DNA from: GMQP-bins7 sp963776565
GTDB taxonomy: Bacteria; Actinomycetota; Thermoleophilia; Gaiellales; Gaiellaceae
NCBI GenBank assembly: GCA_963776565.1
Contig: CAVZNF010000015.1
Coordinates: 496,001 to 560,000, forward strand
Direction: 5' to 3'
DNA: 64,000 nt
The position numbers were made by a program, and so were the translations under genes. Every line of letters starts with the position of its first letter. Position 1 is the stretch's first letter. The notes beneath the pieces are model-generated. The model did not search any database. It saw only the letters and a program-made list of their open reading frames with translations, and was not told where the DNA came from. Positions 17,366 to 24,746 of this stretch are shown in pieces.

Positions 17366-18258
17366 GCGTCGTCGCGACGGATCTCGACGCGGCTGTCTCG
17401 GATGCCGCCGCGCACCTGTACGTGTGGGCGCTGAAGGACATCCCGCAGGACCTGCGCGATGCGCTCGCGGAGGCCGCGGGCCGCGAGACCTCGGTGACCG
17501 GCCAGCGCGTCCTGCAGACGATCCTTCGCAACGTCACGGTCGCCGAGACCGAGAAGAACCTCGTGTGCCAGGACACCGGAATCGCCGTCTATTACTGCAA
17601 GGTGGGTGAGCACTTCCCCCTGCACCCGGCGCGGATCTACACAGCGCTCAGGGAGGGCACCGAGCGCGCGACCGTCGAGCATCCGCTGCGCTCGAACACC
17701 GTCCACACGCTCACGCGCGAGAACACGGGGCCGAACGTCGGCTATCGCGTCCCCATCGTGCACTGGGATTTCGTCCCCGACTGGGACGGCCTCGACGTCA
17801 AGTGCGTACCCAAGGGCTCGGGCTCCGAGAACATGAGCTTCCTCAAGATGTGCGTCCCGGCCGACGGCGTGATCGGGATCAAGAAGTTCGTGCTCGAGTC
17901 GATCGTCGGCGCGGGCGGCAAGCCGTGCCCTCCGGGGATCGTCGGTGTCGGGATCGGCGGCTCGGCCGACTACGCGATGCACCTCGCCAAGGAGGCGATC
18001 GCGCGGCCCGTCGGCACGCACAACCCCGATCCGCTCGTCGCGCAGCTCGAAGGGGAGCTCAAGGATCTCCTCAACGAGACCGGGGTCGGCCCGATGGGTC
18101 TCGGCGGGGACGTGACGGTGCTCTCCGTGCACGTCGAGCACGCCGACACGCACATGACCCTCAATCCGGTCGCGGTGAACTACCAGTGCTGGGCCGCGCG
18201 GCGCGCCTCGGCGCACGTTGCTGCCGACGGGTCCATCGAATACGAGAGGGACGCGTGA
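17362..18258 (+). CDS. fumA: Class I (iron-sulfur) fumarate hydratase, alpha subunit
   Basis: This 298-residue protein is the N-terminal half-equivalent of class I fumarases, which in many bacteria are made as two subunits. NLVCQDTGIAVYYCKVG carries one probable cluster-ligand cysteine. The conserved NTGPNVGYRVPIVHW, PKGSGSENMS and CPPGIVGVGIGGSADYA segments follow. It hydrates fumarate to malate using a labile [4Fe-4S] cluster. The related L(+)-tartrate dehydratase uses the same two-subunit form and cannot be excluded. The stop overlaps the beta-subunit start as TGATG. Confidence 0.88.
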   Translation: MSVVATDLDAAVSDAAAHLYVWALKDIPQDLRDALAEAAGRETSVTGQRVLQTILRNVTVAETEKNLVCQDTGIAVYYCKVGEHFPLHPARIYTALREGTERATVEHPLRSNTVHTLTRENTGPNVGYRVPIVHWDFVPDWDGLDVKCVPKGSGSENMSFLKMCVPADGVIGIKKFVLESIVGAGGKPCPPGIVGVGIGGSADYAMHLAKEAIARPVGTHNPDPLVAQLEGELKDLLNETGVGPMGLGGDVTVLSVHVEHADTHMTLNPVAVNYQCWAARRASAHVAADGSIEYERDA

Positions 18259-18845
18259 TGGCGACGCACGAGGTCACTTTCCCCGTCACCGATCCTGCCG
18301 AGATCCTGAAGCTTCGCGCCGGCGACGAGGTCGTCGTCCAGGGACACATCATCGGAATCCGCGACCGCACGCAGATCCGGATCTTCGACCAGGGGATCGA
18401 ACCGCCGATGGATCTCTCCGGCGCGTTCCTCCTGCACACGGCGCCAAACGTGCGCAAGCTCGGGCCTGGCAAGTACGAGAAGCTCTGCATCGGGACCACG
18501 ACATCGGCGCGGATGGTTCGCTTCACCGAAGGGCTCGGCGCGCAGTACGGCGTCCGCGCGATCTGCGGCAAGGGCGGCTTCCCCGACGAGGCGATCGAGC
18601 CGATGCAGCGCCTGGGGATGGTCTACTTCGCCATCGTCGGCGGCGCGGCGGCGCTCGAGACGACCCAGATCGAGGAGATCGAGGAGGTCGCCTGGGAGGA
18701 GCTTATGCCGGAGTGCCTCTGGAAGTTTCGCGTGAAGGACTTCGGCCCGCTCACGGTCGGAATCGACGCCCATGGCGGCTCGCTGTACCGCGACGTCCAG
18801 AGCCGTGCCTTCGAGAAGCTGGAGGAGATCTATGCACGACTCTAA
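18258..18845 (+). CDS. fumB: Class I fumarate hydratase, beta subunit
   Basis: This 195-residue partner of the alpha subunit is the swivelling C-terminal domain of class I hydro-lyases. LRAGDEVVVQGHIIGIRDRT at the N-terminus, then HTAPNVRKLGPGKYEKLCIG, the TTSARM motif, AICGKGG and the EVAWEELMPECLWKFRVKDF segment are typical. The ATG overlaps the alpha stop. The last 14 bases overlap comA, whose ribosome-binding site GGAGGAG lies inside this gene, so fumarase and ComA are translated from the same message. Confidence 0.88.
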   Translation: MATHEVTFPVTDPAEILKLRAGDEVVVQGHIIGIRDRTQIRIFDQGIEPPMDLSGAFLLHTAPNVRKLGPGKYEKLCIGTTTSARMVRFTEGLGAQYGVRAICGKGGFPDEAIEPMQRLGMVYFAIVGGAAALETTQIEEIEEVAWEELMPECLWKFRVKDFGPLTVGIDAHGGSLYRDVQSRAFEKLEEIYARL

Positions 18846-19635
18846 CGAGCACACGTTCCTCGACATCCCCTCCCGTGAGGGCAAGCCGCGCGAGCGTGGT
18901 CTCACGCACGTCATGGACAAGGGCCTGAACCTGCGCGAGATCGAGGGCCTCTTCGACACCGCCGGCGAGTACGTCGACATCGTCAAGCTCGGCTGGGGCA
19001 CGAGCTACGTCACGAACAACCTCGAGAAGAAGATCGCGCTCTACCGCTCGTTTTCGACGCCGGTCGTCTGCGGAGGAACGCTCTTCGAGGCCGTCTACGG
19101 CCAGTCGAAGATGGACGAGTTCAAGCGCTGGCTCGAGCACTTCCGGTTCTCGCACGTGGAGATCTCCGACGGCACGCTCGAGATTCCGCGCGAGCAGAAG
19201 CTCGAGCTGATCGCCGACTTCTCGCGTGACTTCGTCGTCCTCTCCGAGGTCGGCTCGAAGGACGCGGACGTCAACATCGCGCCTTACCTCTGGGTGCAGT
19301 GGATCCGCGAGGAGCTCGACGCGGGCTCGTGGAAGGTCATCGCCGAGGGTCGCGAGGGCGGCACCGCGGGTATCTACCGCCCGACGGGAGAGCTGCGCAC
19401 CGGCCTCGTCGACGAGATCGAGCACTCGATCTCGTTCCACGACCTCATCTGGGAGGCGCCGACCAAGTCGTCGCAGGCCTGGTTCGTCCGGCACTTCGGT
19501 CCCGAGGTCAACCTGGGGAACATCCCGCCCGACGAGGTGATCGCGCTGGAGACGCTTCGCCTCGGGCTCCGAGCAGACACGTTGAAGGAGGTGCTGCTTG
19601 GCCGTCCGAGCGTTGAGCCAGCCGCAACTCCCTGA
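18832..19635 (+). CDS. comA: Phosphosulfolactate synthase (ComA family)
   Basis: This 267-residue protein matches ComA through its length: RGLTHVMDKGL, VDIVKLGWGTSYV, VVCGGTLFEAVYG, HVEISDGT, VIAEGREGG, WEAPTKSSQAWF and a closing NLGNIPPDEVIALETLRLGL. ComA condenses sulfite with phosphoenolpyruvate to (R)-2-phospho-3-sulfolactate, first step of archaeal coenzyme M synthesis and of some bacterial sulfolactate routes. The family assignment is strong; the product made here is inferred. ATG 18832 is supported by a strong GGAGGAG site 4-5 bases upstream. It overlaps fumB by 14 bases and cysH by 38 bases. ComB and ComC homologues are not in the window. Confidence 0.88.
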   Translation: MHDSNEHTFLDIPSREGKPRERGLTHVMDKGLNLREIEGLFDTAGEYVDIVKLGWGTSYVTNNLEKKIALYRSFSTPVVCGGTLFEAVYGQSKMDEFKRWLEHFRFSHVEISDGTLEIPREQKLELIADFSRDFVVLSEVGSKDADVNIAPYLWVQWIREELDAGSWKVIAEGREGGTAGIYRPTGELRTGLVDEIEHSISFHDLIWEAPTKSSQAWFVRHFGPEVNLGNIPPDEVIALETLRLGLRADTLKEVLLGRPSVEPAATP

Positions 19636-20311
19636 TCTCGACTTCGAGGCCATGACGGCCGAGGAGCTGATCTCGTGGACGCACCAGTTCTTCTGGCCGC
19701 GCGTCTGCCTCACCTGCTCGTGGCAGAAGCAGTCGTCCGTCCTCGTGCACATGGTCGCCGACCTCGGCCTGCGGATGGACACCGTCGAGCTCGACACGCA
19801 CCTCTTCTTCCGCGAGTCCTACGACACGCGCGATGCGCTGGTCGACCGCTACCAGCTGAAGCTGATCCAGCCCTCGATCCCGACGATCGCCGAGCAGCAT
19901 CGCGCCGAAGGGCCGAATCTCTGGGAGCGCGATCCCGACCGTTGCTGTCACATCCGCAAGGTCGAGCCTCTCGTCCAGGCGCTGCAGCCGTACGACGCGT
20001 GGATCTCCGGGATCCGCCGCGATCAGTCGCCGAGCCGCGTCGACACGCCGAAGGTGCAGTGGTCGGAGCGCTACCAGGTCTTCAAGATCCACCCGCTTGC
20101 GGACTGGGACGAGAAGCGGGTGTGGTCGTACATCCAGGTGAACGAGATACCCTCCAACCCGCTGCACGACGCGGGGTACCGCTCGATCGGCTGCATTCCG
20201 TGCACCCGCCCGACGACCCCCGACGAGGAGGAGCGCGCCGGTCGCTGGGCCGGCTCGGACAAGCTCGAGTGCGGCATCCACGAGTCGACGAACATCGAAA
20301 GGACGACATGA
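19598..20311 (+). CDS. cysH: Assimilatory APS (PAPS) reductase, [4Fe-4S] type
   Basis: This enzyme reduces activated sulfate to sulfite. The cluster-binding cysteine pairs DRCCHIRK (near residue 116) and GCIPCTRP (near 199) are both present. They mark the iron-sulfur APS reductase type rather than the cluster-free PAPS reductases. The catalytic C-terminal motif ECGIHE is intact. The nucleotide-binding region VCLTCSWQKQSSVLVHM lies near the N-terminus. The TTG start at 19598 follows GAAGGAGG with good spacing and overlaps the end of comA. Some cluster-containing members reduce both APS and PAPS, so substrate preference is not fully certain. Confidence 0.9.
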   Translation: MAVRALSQPQLPDLDFEAMTAEELISWTHQFFWPRVCLTCSWQKQSSVLVHMVADLGLRMDTVELDTHLFFRESYDTRDALVDRYQLKLIQPSIPTIAEQHRAEGPNLWERDPDRCCHIRKVEPLVQALQPYDAWISGIRRDQSPSRVDTPKVQWSERYQVFKIHPLADWDEKRVWSYIQVNEIPSNPLHDAGYRSIGCIPCTRPTTPDEEERAGRWAGSDKLECGIHESTNIERTT

Positions 20312-20907
20312 GTCAGCACATCTACGCGCACGAACACCCCGAGTCGGAGACCGACCGCGGCGGTGGCTTCACCCTCTGGTTCACCGGTCTCTCCGGCTCG
20401 GGCAAGACGACGATCGCGCATCACGTCGGCCCCGAGATGGATCGCCGCGGCCTCATCGTCGAGTACCTCGACGGCGACACGGTGCGCACGCACCTCTCGA
20501 AAGGGCTCGGCTTCTCGAAGGAGGATCGCGACGCGCATGTCGAGCGGCTCGGCTGGGTGGCGTCGCGCATCACGCGTCACGGCGGCGCCGTCATCGTCGC
20601 GGCGATCTCGCCCTACGAGCAGGCACGGGCGAACGCTCGCGCGCTTGTCGAGGAGCATGGCCCGTTCATCGAGATCCACGTCCAGACATCTCTCGACGAA
20701 TGCGCTCGTCGCGACGTGAACGGGCTCTATGCAAAGGCGTTCGCCGGAGAGATCAAGGGCTTCACCGGGGTCGACGATCCGTACGAGGTGCCGGCCAAGG
20801 CCGAAATCGTGGTCGACACCGAGGGCCTGGAGCCAGAGGAGTCGGCTGCTCAGGTCATCGCCGCGCTCGAGCAGCTCGGCCTCGTGCCCGCAAAGGTGAC
20901 CGCATGA
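20308..20907 (+). CDS. cysC: Adenylylsulfate kinase
   Basis: This 199-residue kinase phosphorylates APS to PAPS. The Walker A motif FTGLSGSGKTTIA lies near residues 23-35. YLDGDTVRTHLSKGLGFSKEDRD is the APS-binding segment, and VAAISPYEQARANAR follows. The end carries GFTGVDDPYEVP, typical of APS kinases. ATG 20308 overlaps the cysH stop and the end overlaps sat. Because the neighbouring reductase is of the APS type, the PAPS made here may serve sulfation (a sulfotransferase lies at 29492-30421) rather than reduction. Confidence 0.92.
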   Translation: MSQHIYAHEHPESETDRGGGFTLWFTGLSGSGKTTIAHHVGPEMDRRGLIVEYLDGDTVRTHLSKGLGFSKEDRDAHVERLGWVASRITRHGGAVIVAAISPYEQARANARALVEEHGPFIEIHVQTSLDECARRDVNGLYAKAFAGEIKGFTGVDDPYEVPAKAEIVVDTEGLEPEESAAQVIAALEQLGLVPAKVTA

Positions 20908-22043
20908 CGGTCGAGACGACGGATCGTCTGATCGCGCCGCACGGCGGCACGCTCGTCGATCGCACCGGCGACGCACCCGAGGATCTCGACTCGCTCGAGG
21001 TCGTGACCCTTGCGTCGCGCGAGCTCTCCGATCTCGACATGCTCGCGTCCGGGGCGCTCTCGCCGCTCGAGGGCTTCATGGGCAAGGCCGACTACGACCG
21101 CGTCGTCGAGGAGATGCACCTCGCGAGTGGCCTTCCGTGGGCGCTACCCGTGTGTCTCGCCGTCGACTCCGCGCCGAGCGGAGACCGCGTCGCGCTCGCC
21201 GACGAGAGCGGCCGCGCTCTGGCCGTCCTCGAGGTCGAGGAGACCTACGAGTACGACCGCGAGCACGAGGCCGAGCACTGCTTCCGCACGACCGACGAGG
21301 CGCACCCCGGCGTCGCGCGGCTGTACGCGCAGAAGCCGCTCTACCTCGCCGGTCGCGTCACCGTGTTCGAACGTGCCGGCGCGGAGTTCCCGGAGCTCGC
21401 GCGCGATCCGGTCGAGACGCGCCGCATCTTCGCGGAGCGTGGGTGGAAGCGCGTCGTCGGCTTCCAGACGCGCAACCCGATCCACCGCGCGCACGAGTAC
21501 CTCACGAAGGTCGCGCTCGAGACCGTCGACGGGCTCCTCGTTCATCCGCTCGTCGGCGACACGAAATCGGACGACGTCCCGGTCGATGTTCGCGTCGACT
21601 GCTACCGGACGCTGCTCGACGGCTACTACCCATCTGATCGCGTATTGCTTTCCGCATTCCCAGCCGCAATGCGCTACGCGGGTCCGCGCGAGGCGGTGTG
21701 GCACGCGATCTGCCGCAAGAACTACGGGTGCTCGCACTTCATCGTCGGTCGCGACCACGCCGGAGTCGGCGACTACTACGGCACGTACGACGCGCAGCTC
21801 ATCTTCGACGAGTTCGCACCGCACGAGCTCGACATCGAGCCGATGTTCTTCGAGCACACCTTCTGGTGCAACGTCTGCGGCTCGATGGCGAGCACGAAGT
21901 CGTGCCCGCACGGGCCGGAGGATCGAGTGTTCCTCTCCGGAACGAAGGTGCGTGAGATGCTCGGCGAAGGTGATGTTCCACCGGTGGAATTCACGCGGCC
22001 CGAGGTCGCAAAGGTGCTCATCGACGCGTATCGCGCGAGCTAG
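20904..22043 (+). CDS. sat: Sulfate adenylyltransferase (ATP sulfurylase)
   Basis: This 379-residue homo-oligomeric ATP sulfurylase makes APS from sulfate and ATP. The catalytic motif VGFQTRNPIHRAHEYLTK lies near residue 188, with FIVGRDHAGVGDYYG farther on. FSPLEG-like GALSPLEGFMGKADY is present near the N-terminus. The C-terminal WCNVCGSMASTKSCPHG holds cysteines common in bacterial Sat. It ends the coupled series comA-cysH-cysC-sat. A palindromic repeat begins 31 bases downstream, before the exporter gene. Confidence 0.93.
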   Translation: MTVETTDRLIAPHGGTLVDRTGDAPEDLDSLEVVTLASRELSDLDMLASGALSPLEGFMGKADYDRVVEEMHLASGLPWALPVCLAVDSAPSGDRVALADESGRALAVLEVEETYEYDREHEAEHCFRTTDEAHPGVARLYAQKPLYLAGRVTVFERAGAEFPELARDPVETRRIFAERGWKRVVGFQTRNPIHRAHEYLTKVALETVDGLLVHPLVGDTKSDDVPVDVRVDCYRTLLDGYYPSDRVLLSAFPAAMRYAGPREAVWHAICRKNYGCSHFIVGRDHAGVGDYYGTYDAQLIFDEFAPHELDIEPMFFEHTFWCNVCGSMASTKSCPHGPEDRVFLSGTKVREMLGEGDVPPVEFTRPEVAKVLIDAYRAS

Positions 22044-22074
22044 GGAGGCAAGGAAGGATGAGGCGCTGCGGCAG

Positions 22075-22147
22075 CGACCGCGAAGCGGGCGCCTTCAGGG
22101 GTCTTGGCGCGACCGGAATCCGCGCTCGCGGATTCCGGTCTTGCGCA
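22075..22147 (+). repeat. REP-like palindromic repeat, copy 1
   Basis: This is a 73-base element whose right half is a 14-bp perfect inverted repeat (arms 22111-22124 and 22127-22140, two-base centre). A second copy lies at 23067-23139 in the same orientation with about 8 differences. The hairpin stands directly before the AAGGAG ribosome-binding site of the exporter gene. Stem differences between the copies are compensatory: CCGCG/CGCGG here and CTGCG/CGCAG in copy 2. It may be a transcript-processing or termination element, or a non-autonomous repeat. Confidence 0.75.
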
Positions 22148-22157
22148 AGGAGCTGAC

Positions 22158-23066
22158 GTGGACTGGAAGCTGACGGTCGCCGGGCTCTTTACGGGTCTTC
22201 TCGTGGGGATGACGGGGATGGGGGGCGGTTCGCTCATGACGCCCATCCTCGTCTTCCTCTTCGGGATCCCGCCGTCGACGGCCATCGGCACCGACATCGC
22301 GCACGGGGCGGTGTTCAAGAGCGTCGGCGCCGTGCAGCACCGCCGGATGGGGAACGTCCGCGCGCGCCTCGCCGGCTGGATGTTGATCGGCTCGATCCCG
22401 GCATCCCTCACGGGCGTCTGGCTGAACGTGCAGCTGACCGAGCGCTACGGCGACGAGGCGAAGTCGGTGATGGGGCAGGTGCTCGGCGCAGCCTTGCTCT
22501 TCGGGGCAGTCGGCTTGATCGCGAAGAGCGTCGTTCAGACAAGCGGGCCGGCAGGGGACCCGGACTGGGAGCTGACGAAACGCGACAAGGTCGCCGCCAT
22601 CGTGATCGGGCTCCTCGGCGGCTTCATCGTCGGGCTGACGTCAGTCGGCAGCGGCGTGTTCTTCGGCCTCACGCTGCTCGTCGTCTTTCCGCTTCGTGCG
22701 CACAAGGTGGTCGGGACCGACATCTTCCATGCCGCGATCCTCCTTTACGTCGCGGGTGCCGCACATTGGGCGGCCGGGAATATCGACTTCGGGATCTTGG
22801 TCTGGCTCCTGGTGGGATCGATCCCGGGCGTGCTCATCGGCGGACGGCTGACCTTGTCCTTCCCCGAGCAGCGCCTCCGGATGCTCCTTGCCGGTGTTCT
22901 CGGCCTCGCGGGAATCAAGCTCTTGAACGTTCCCTTTGCCGGCACGATCGTCGTCGTCGTGCTCTCGGCCGGCGGGGTGGCGCTCCTCGTCTGGCTCGCA
23001 CGCCACAGCTGGATTCGCTTCGTGCGCGACCGCGGCGGAACCGCCGTCACGTCCGCTGCGGAGTAG
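22158..23066 (+). CDS. tauE: TauE/SafE-family sulfite/sulfonate exporter
   Basis: This ~302-residue polytopic membrane protein has roughly eight hydrophobic segments. The paired family motifs TGLLVGMTGMGGGSLMTPIL (first repeat) and GLLGGFIVGLTSVGSGVFFG (second repeat) are present, along with STAIGTDIAHGAVFKSVGA. TauE/SafE proteins export sulfite, sulfolactate, sulfoacetate or related anions. GTG 22158 is preferred over an upstream frame-open stretch because it follows AAGGAG at proper spacing and the stretch before it is the palindromic repeat. Its place after comA-cysH-cysC-sat points to removal of excess sulfite or of a sulfonate product. Confidence 0.88.
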   Translation: MDWKLTVAGLFTGLLVGMTGMGGGSLMTPILVFLFGIPPSTAIGTDIAHGAVFKSVGAVQHRRMGNVRARLAGWMLIGSIPASLTGVWLNVQLTERYGDEAKSVMGQVLGAALLFGAVGLIAKSVVQTSGPAGDPDWELTKRDKVAAIVIGLLGGFIVGLTSVGSGVFFGLTLLVVFPLRAHKVVGTDIFHAAILLYVAGAAHWAAGNIDFGILVWLLVGSIPGVLIGGRLTLSFPEQRLRMLLAGVLGLAGIKLLNVPFAGTIVVVVLSAGGVALLVWLARHSWIRFVRDRGGTAVTSAAE

Positions 23067-23139
23067 CGGCCGCAAAGCGGACGCCTTCAGGGATCTTCGC
23101 GCGACCGGAATCTGCGATCGCAGATTCCGGTCTTGCGCA
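23067..23139 (+). repeat. REP-like palindromic repeat, copy 2
   Basis: This is the second copy of the 73-base element at 22075-22147, aligned without gaps. The hairpin arms are 23103-23116 and 23119-23132 (14 bp perfect, centre AT). It begins at the base after the exporter stop and lies in the leader of the following formyltransferase gene. The stem change relative to copy 1 keeps pairing. Confidence 0.75.
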
Positions 23140-23174
23140 GAGCAGATGGAGTAGCGCGGTAGCATCGCGCGGCG

Positions 23175-24068
23175 ATGCGCACGGTCTGGGTGAGCTTCGA
23201 CACGATCGGCCGCGACTGCCTCGAGGCGGCCTCCGATGCGGGCGCCGAGATCGTGGGCGTGGTCACGTTGCCGGGGCCGATCGACCCGAATCGCTCCGGC
23301 CAGTGCGCCTTCGACGACGTCGCGGCTCGCCTCGGCGCCGTGCTGCACGAGACGCGCGACATCAACGCGGAGGACACACTTGCCGCCGTCCGTGAGCTCG
23401 AACCGGAACTCGTCTTCGTCGTCGGCTGGTCGCAGCTCGTGCGTGATCCGTTTATCGAGCTTGCGAACGAGGGTGTCTTCGGAATGCATCCGACGCTGCT
23501 GCCACGCCATCGAGGGCGCGCGCCGATTCCCTGGGCGATCCTCACCGGGCTTGCACGCACCGGCGTGACGTTGTTCGAGATCGTCGACGCGACAGCGGAT
23601 TCGGGGGCGATCGTGGGACAGCGCGAGGTCGAGATCTCACCCGACGAGACGGCGACGACGCTCTTCGCTCGGATCGCCGATGCTCACGTCGAGCTGGTCA
23701 GGGCGCTGGTGCCGCAGCTCCTGGCGCGGACGGCACCCCGCATCCCGCAGGATCCCAGCCGTGCGAGCTCCTGGCCGAAGCGCAGCCCAGCCGACGGGAT
23801 CATCGACTGGGAGACCCGCGCCCCATACGTGTACGACTGGGTGCGCGCTCAGACGCGTCCCTATCCCGGCGCATTCACGTTCCTCGGAGACGAGAAGGTG
23901 ATCGTCTGGGGCGCACGTCCCGTGTCCCTCGCCGATGCGGCTCCGGCTGGGACGATCGTCGAAGTTCTCGACGAGGGGCCGGTAGTCGCGTGCGGCGAAG
24001 GCGGTCTCGTCCTTGAAGAGGTCCAGACCGATGCCGCCGAGCTCGCGGTGGGAGCTCGACTCGGATGA
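23175..24068 (+). CDS. Formyltransferase-family protein (Fmt/ArnA-like)
   Basis: This ~297-residue protein has the N-terminal formyltransferase fold and a C-terminal Fmt-like domain. VWVSFDTIGRDCLEAASDAG starts the fold, and the core loop is GMHPTLLPRHRGRAPIPWAI, followed by DATADSGAIVGQREVEI. Formyltetrahydrofolate enzymes use an Asn-His-Asp triad. Here His and Asp are visible but the position two before His is Gly rather than Asn. The likely substrate is an amino sugar rather than initiator tRNA, because a PIG-L deacetylase gene overlaps its end (ATGA). A role as a hydrolase or inactive relative is possible. Start ATG 23175 lies 36 bases after the repeat. Confidence 0.75.
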   Translation: MRTVWVSFDTIGRDCLEAASDAGAEIVGVVTLPGPIDPNRSGQCAFDDVAARLGAVLHETRDINAEDTLAAVRELEPELVFVVGWSQLVRDPFIELANEGVFGMHPTLLPRHRGRAPIPWAILTGLARTGVTLFEIVDATADSGAIVGQREVEISPDETATTLFARIADAHVELVRALVPQLLARTAPRIPQDPSRASSWPKRSPADGIIDWETRAPYVYDWVRAQTRPYPGAFTFLGDEKVIVWGARPVSLADAAPAGTIVEVLDEGPVVACGEGGLVLEEVQTDAAELAVGARLG

Positions 24069-24736
24069 CGCGCGTCCTCGTACTCGCGGCGCATCCCGAC
24101 GACGAAGTGCTCGGAATGGGCGGGACGATCGCCGTTCACGTCGATCGCGGCGACGAGGTGCGCGTCGTCGTCGTGACAGACGGGTCGTCCACGCAGTACC
24201 CGGACGACGCGGAGATCAGAGCGCGCAAGGAGGACGAGGCACTCCGTGCCGCCGCCGAGCTGGGTGTGACGGACTACGTGCACCTCGACCTTCCGGACAT
24301 GCGCCTCGACACGCTGCCGCACGTCGAGGTGAACCGCGTCGTCGAGGAGCACGTTCGCGACTTTGCCCCAGAGCGGGTCTACACGCCGCACCCGGACGTG
24401 AACCGCGATCATCGGGTGCTCTTCGACTCGGTGGCCGTCGCCACACGACCCGTCCCCGACGGCACGGTCCGGCGGCTTCTGACCTATGCGCCGACATCGA
24501 GCACCGAGTGGACTCCGGCTGCGCTGAACTGGTTCGTTCCGAACTGGTTCGTCGAGGTGACCGGCACGATCGAGCGGAAGGTGGCTGCGTTCGCCCACTA
24601 CGAGACCGAACGCCGCGAGTATCCGCATCCGCGCAGCGAGCGCGCGATCCGTGCAGCATCGGAGTTCTACGGCGCGAGCTGCGGCTGCGAGCACGCGGAG
24701 CCATTCGTTCTCGTACGCGGGCTCGAGCCGCTCTAG
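24065..24736 (+). CDS. PIG-L family N-acetylsugar deacetylase
   Basis: This 223-residue zinc hydrolase carries the family motif AAHPDDEVLGMGGTI near residue 8 and the second metal-ligand motif HPDVNRDHRVLFDSV near residue 113. Members remove N-acetyl groups from GlcNAc-containing lipids or thiols (MshB, PIG-L) or other small molecules. It is translationally coupled to the formyltransferase, so the pair could swap an acetyl for a formyl group on an amino sugar. It has no signal peptide. A second PIG-L gene lies at 30456-31091. Confidence 0.85.
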   Translation: MTRVLVLAAHPDDEVLGMGGTIAVHVDRGDEVRVVVVTDGSSTQYPDDAEIRARKEDEALRAAAELGVTDYVHLDLPDMRLDTLPHVEVNRVVEEHVRDFAPERVYTPHPDVNRDHRVLFDSVAVATRPVPDGTVRRLLTYAPTSSTEWTPAALNWFVPNWFVEVTGTIERKVAAFAHYETERREYPHPRSERAIRAASEFYGASCGCEHAEPFVLVRGLEPL

Positions 24737-24746
24737 CTGCAGACTC

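Noticed and set aside
22104..22157. N-terminal extension of the exporter starting at 22104
   Set aside because: The added residues are encoded by the palindromic repeat; GTG 22158 has a proper AAGGAG site and starts the family's first helix.
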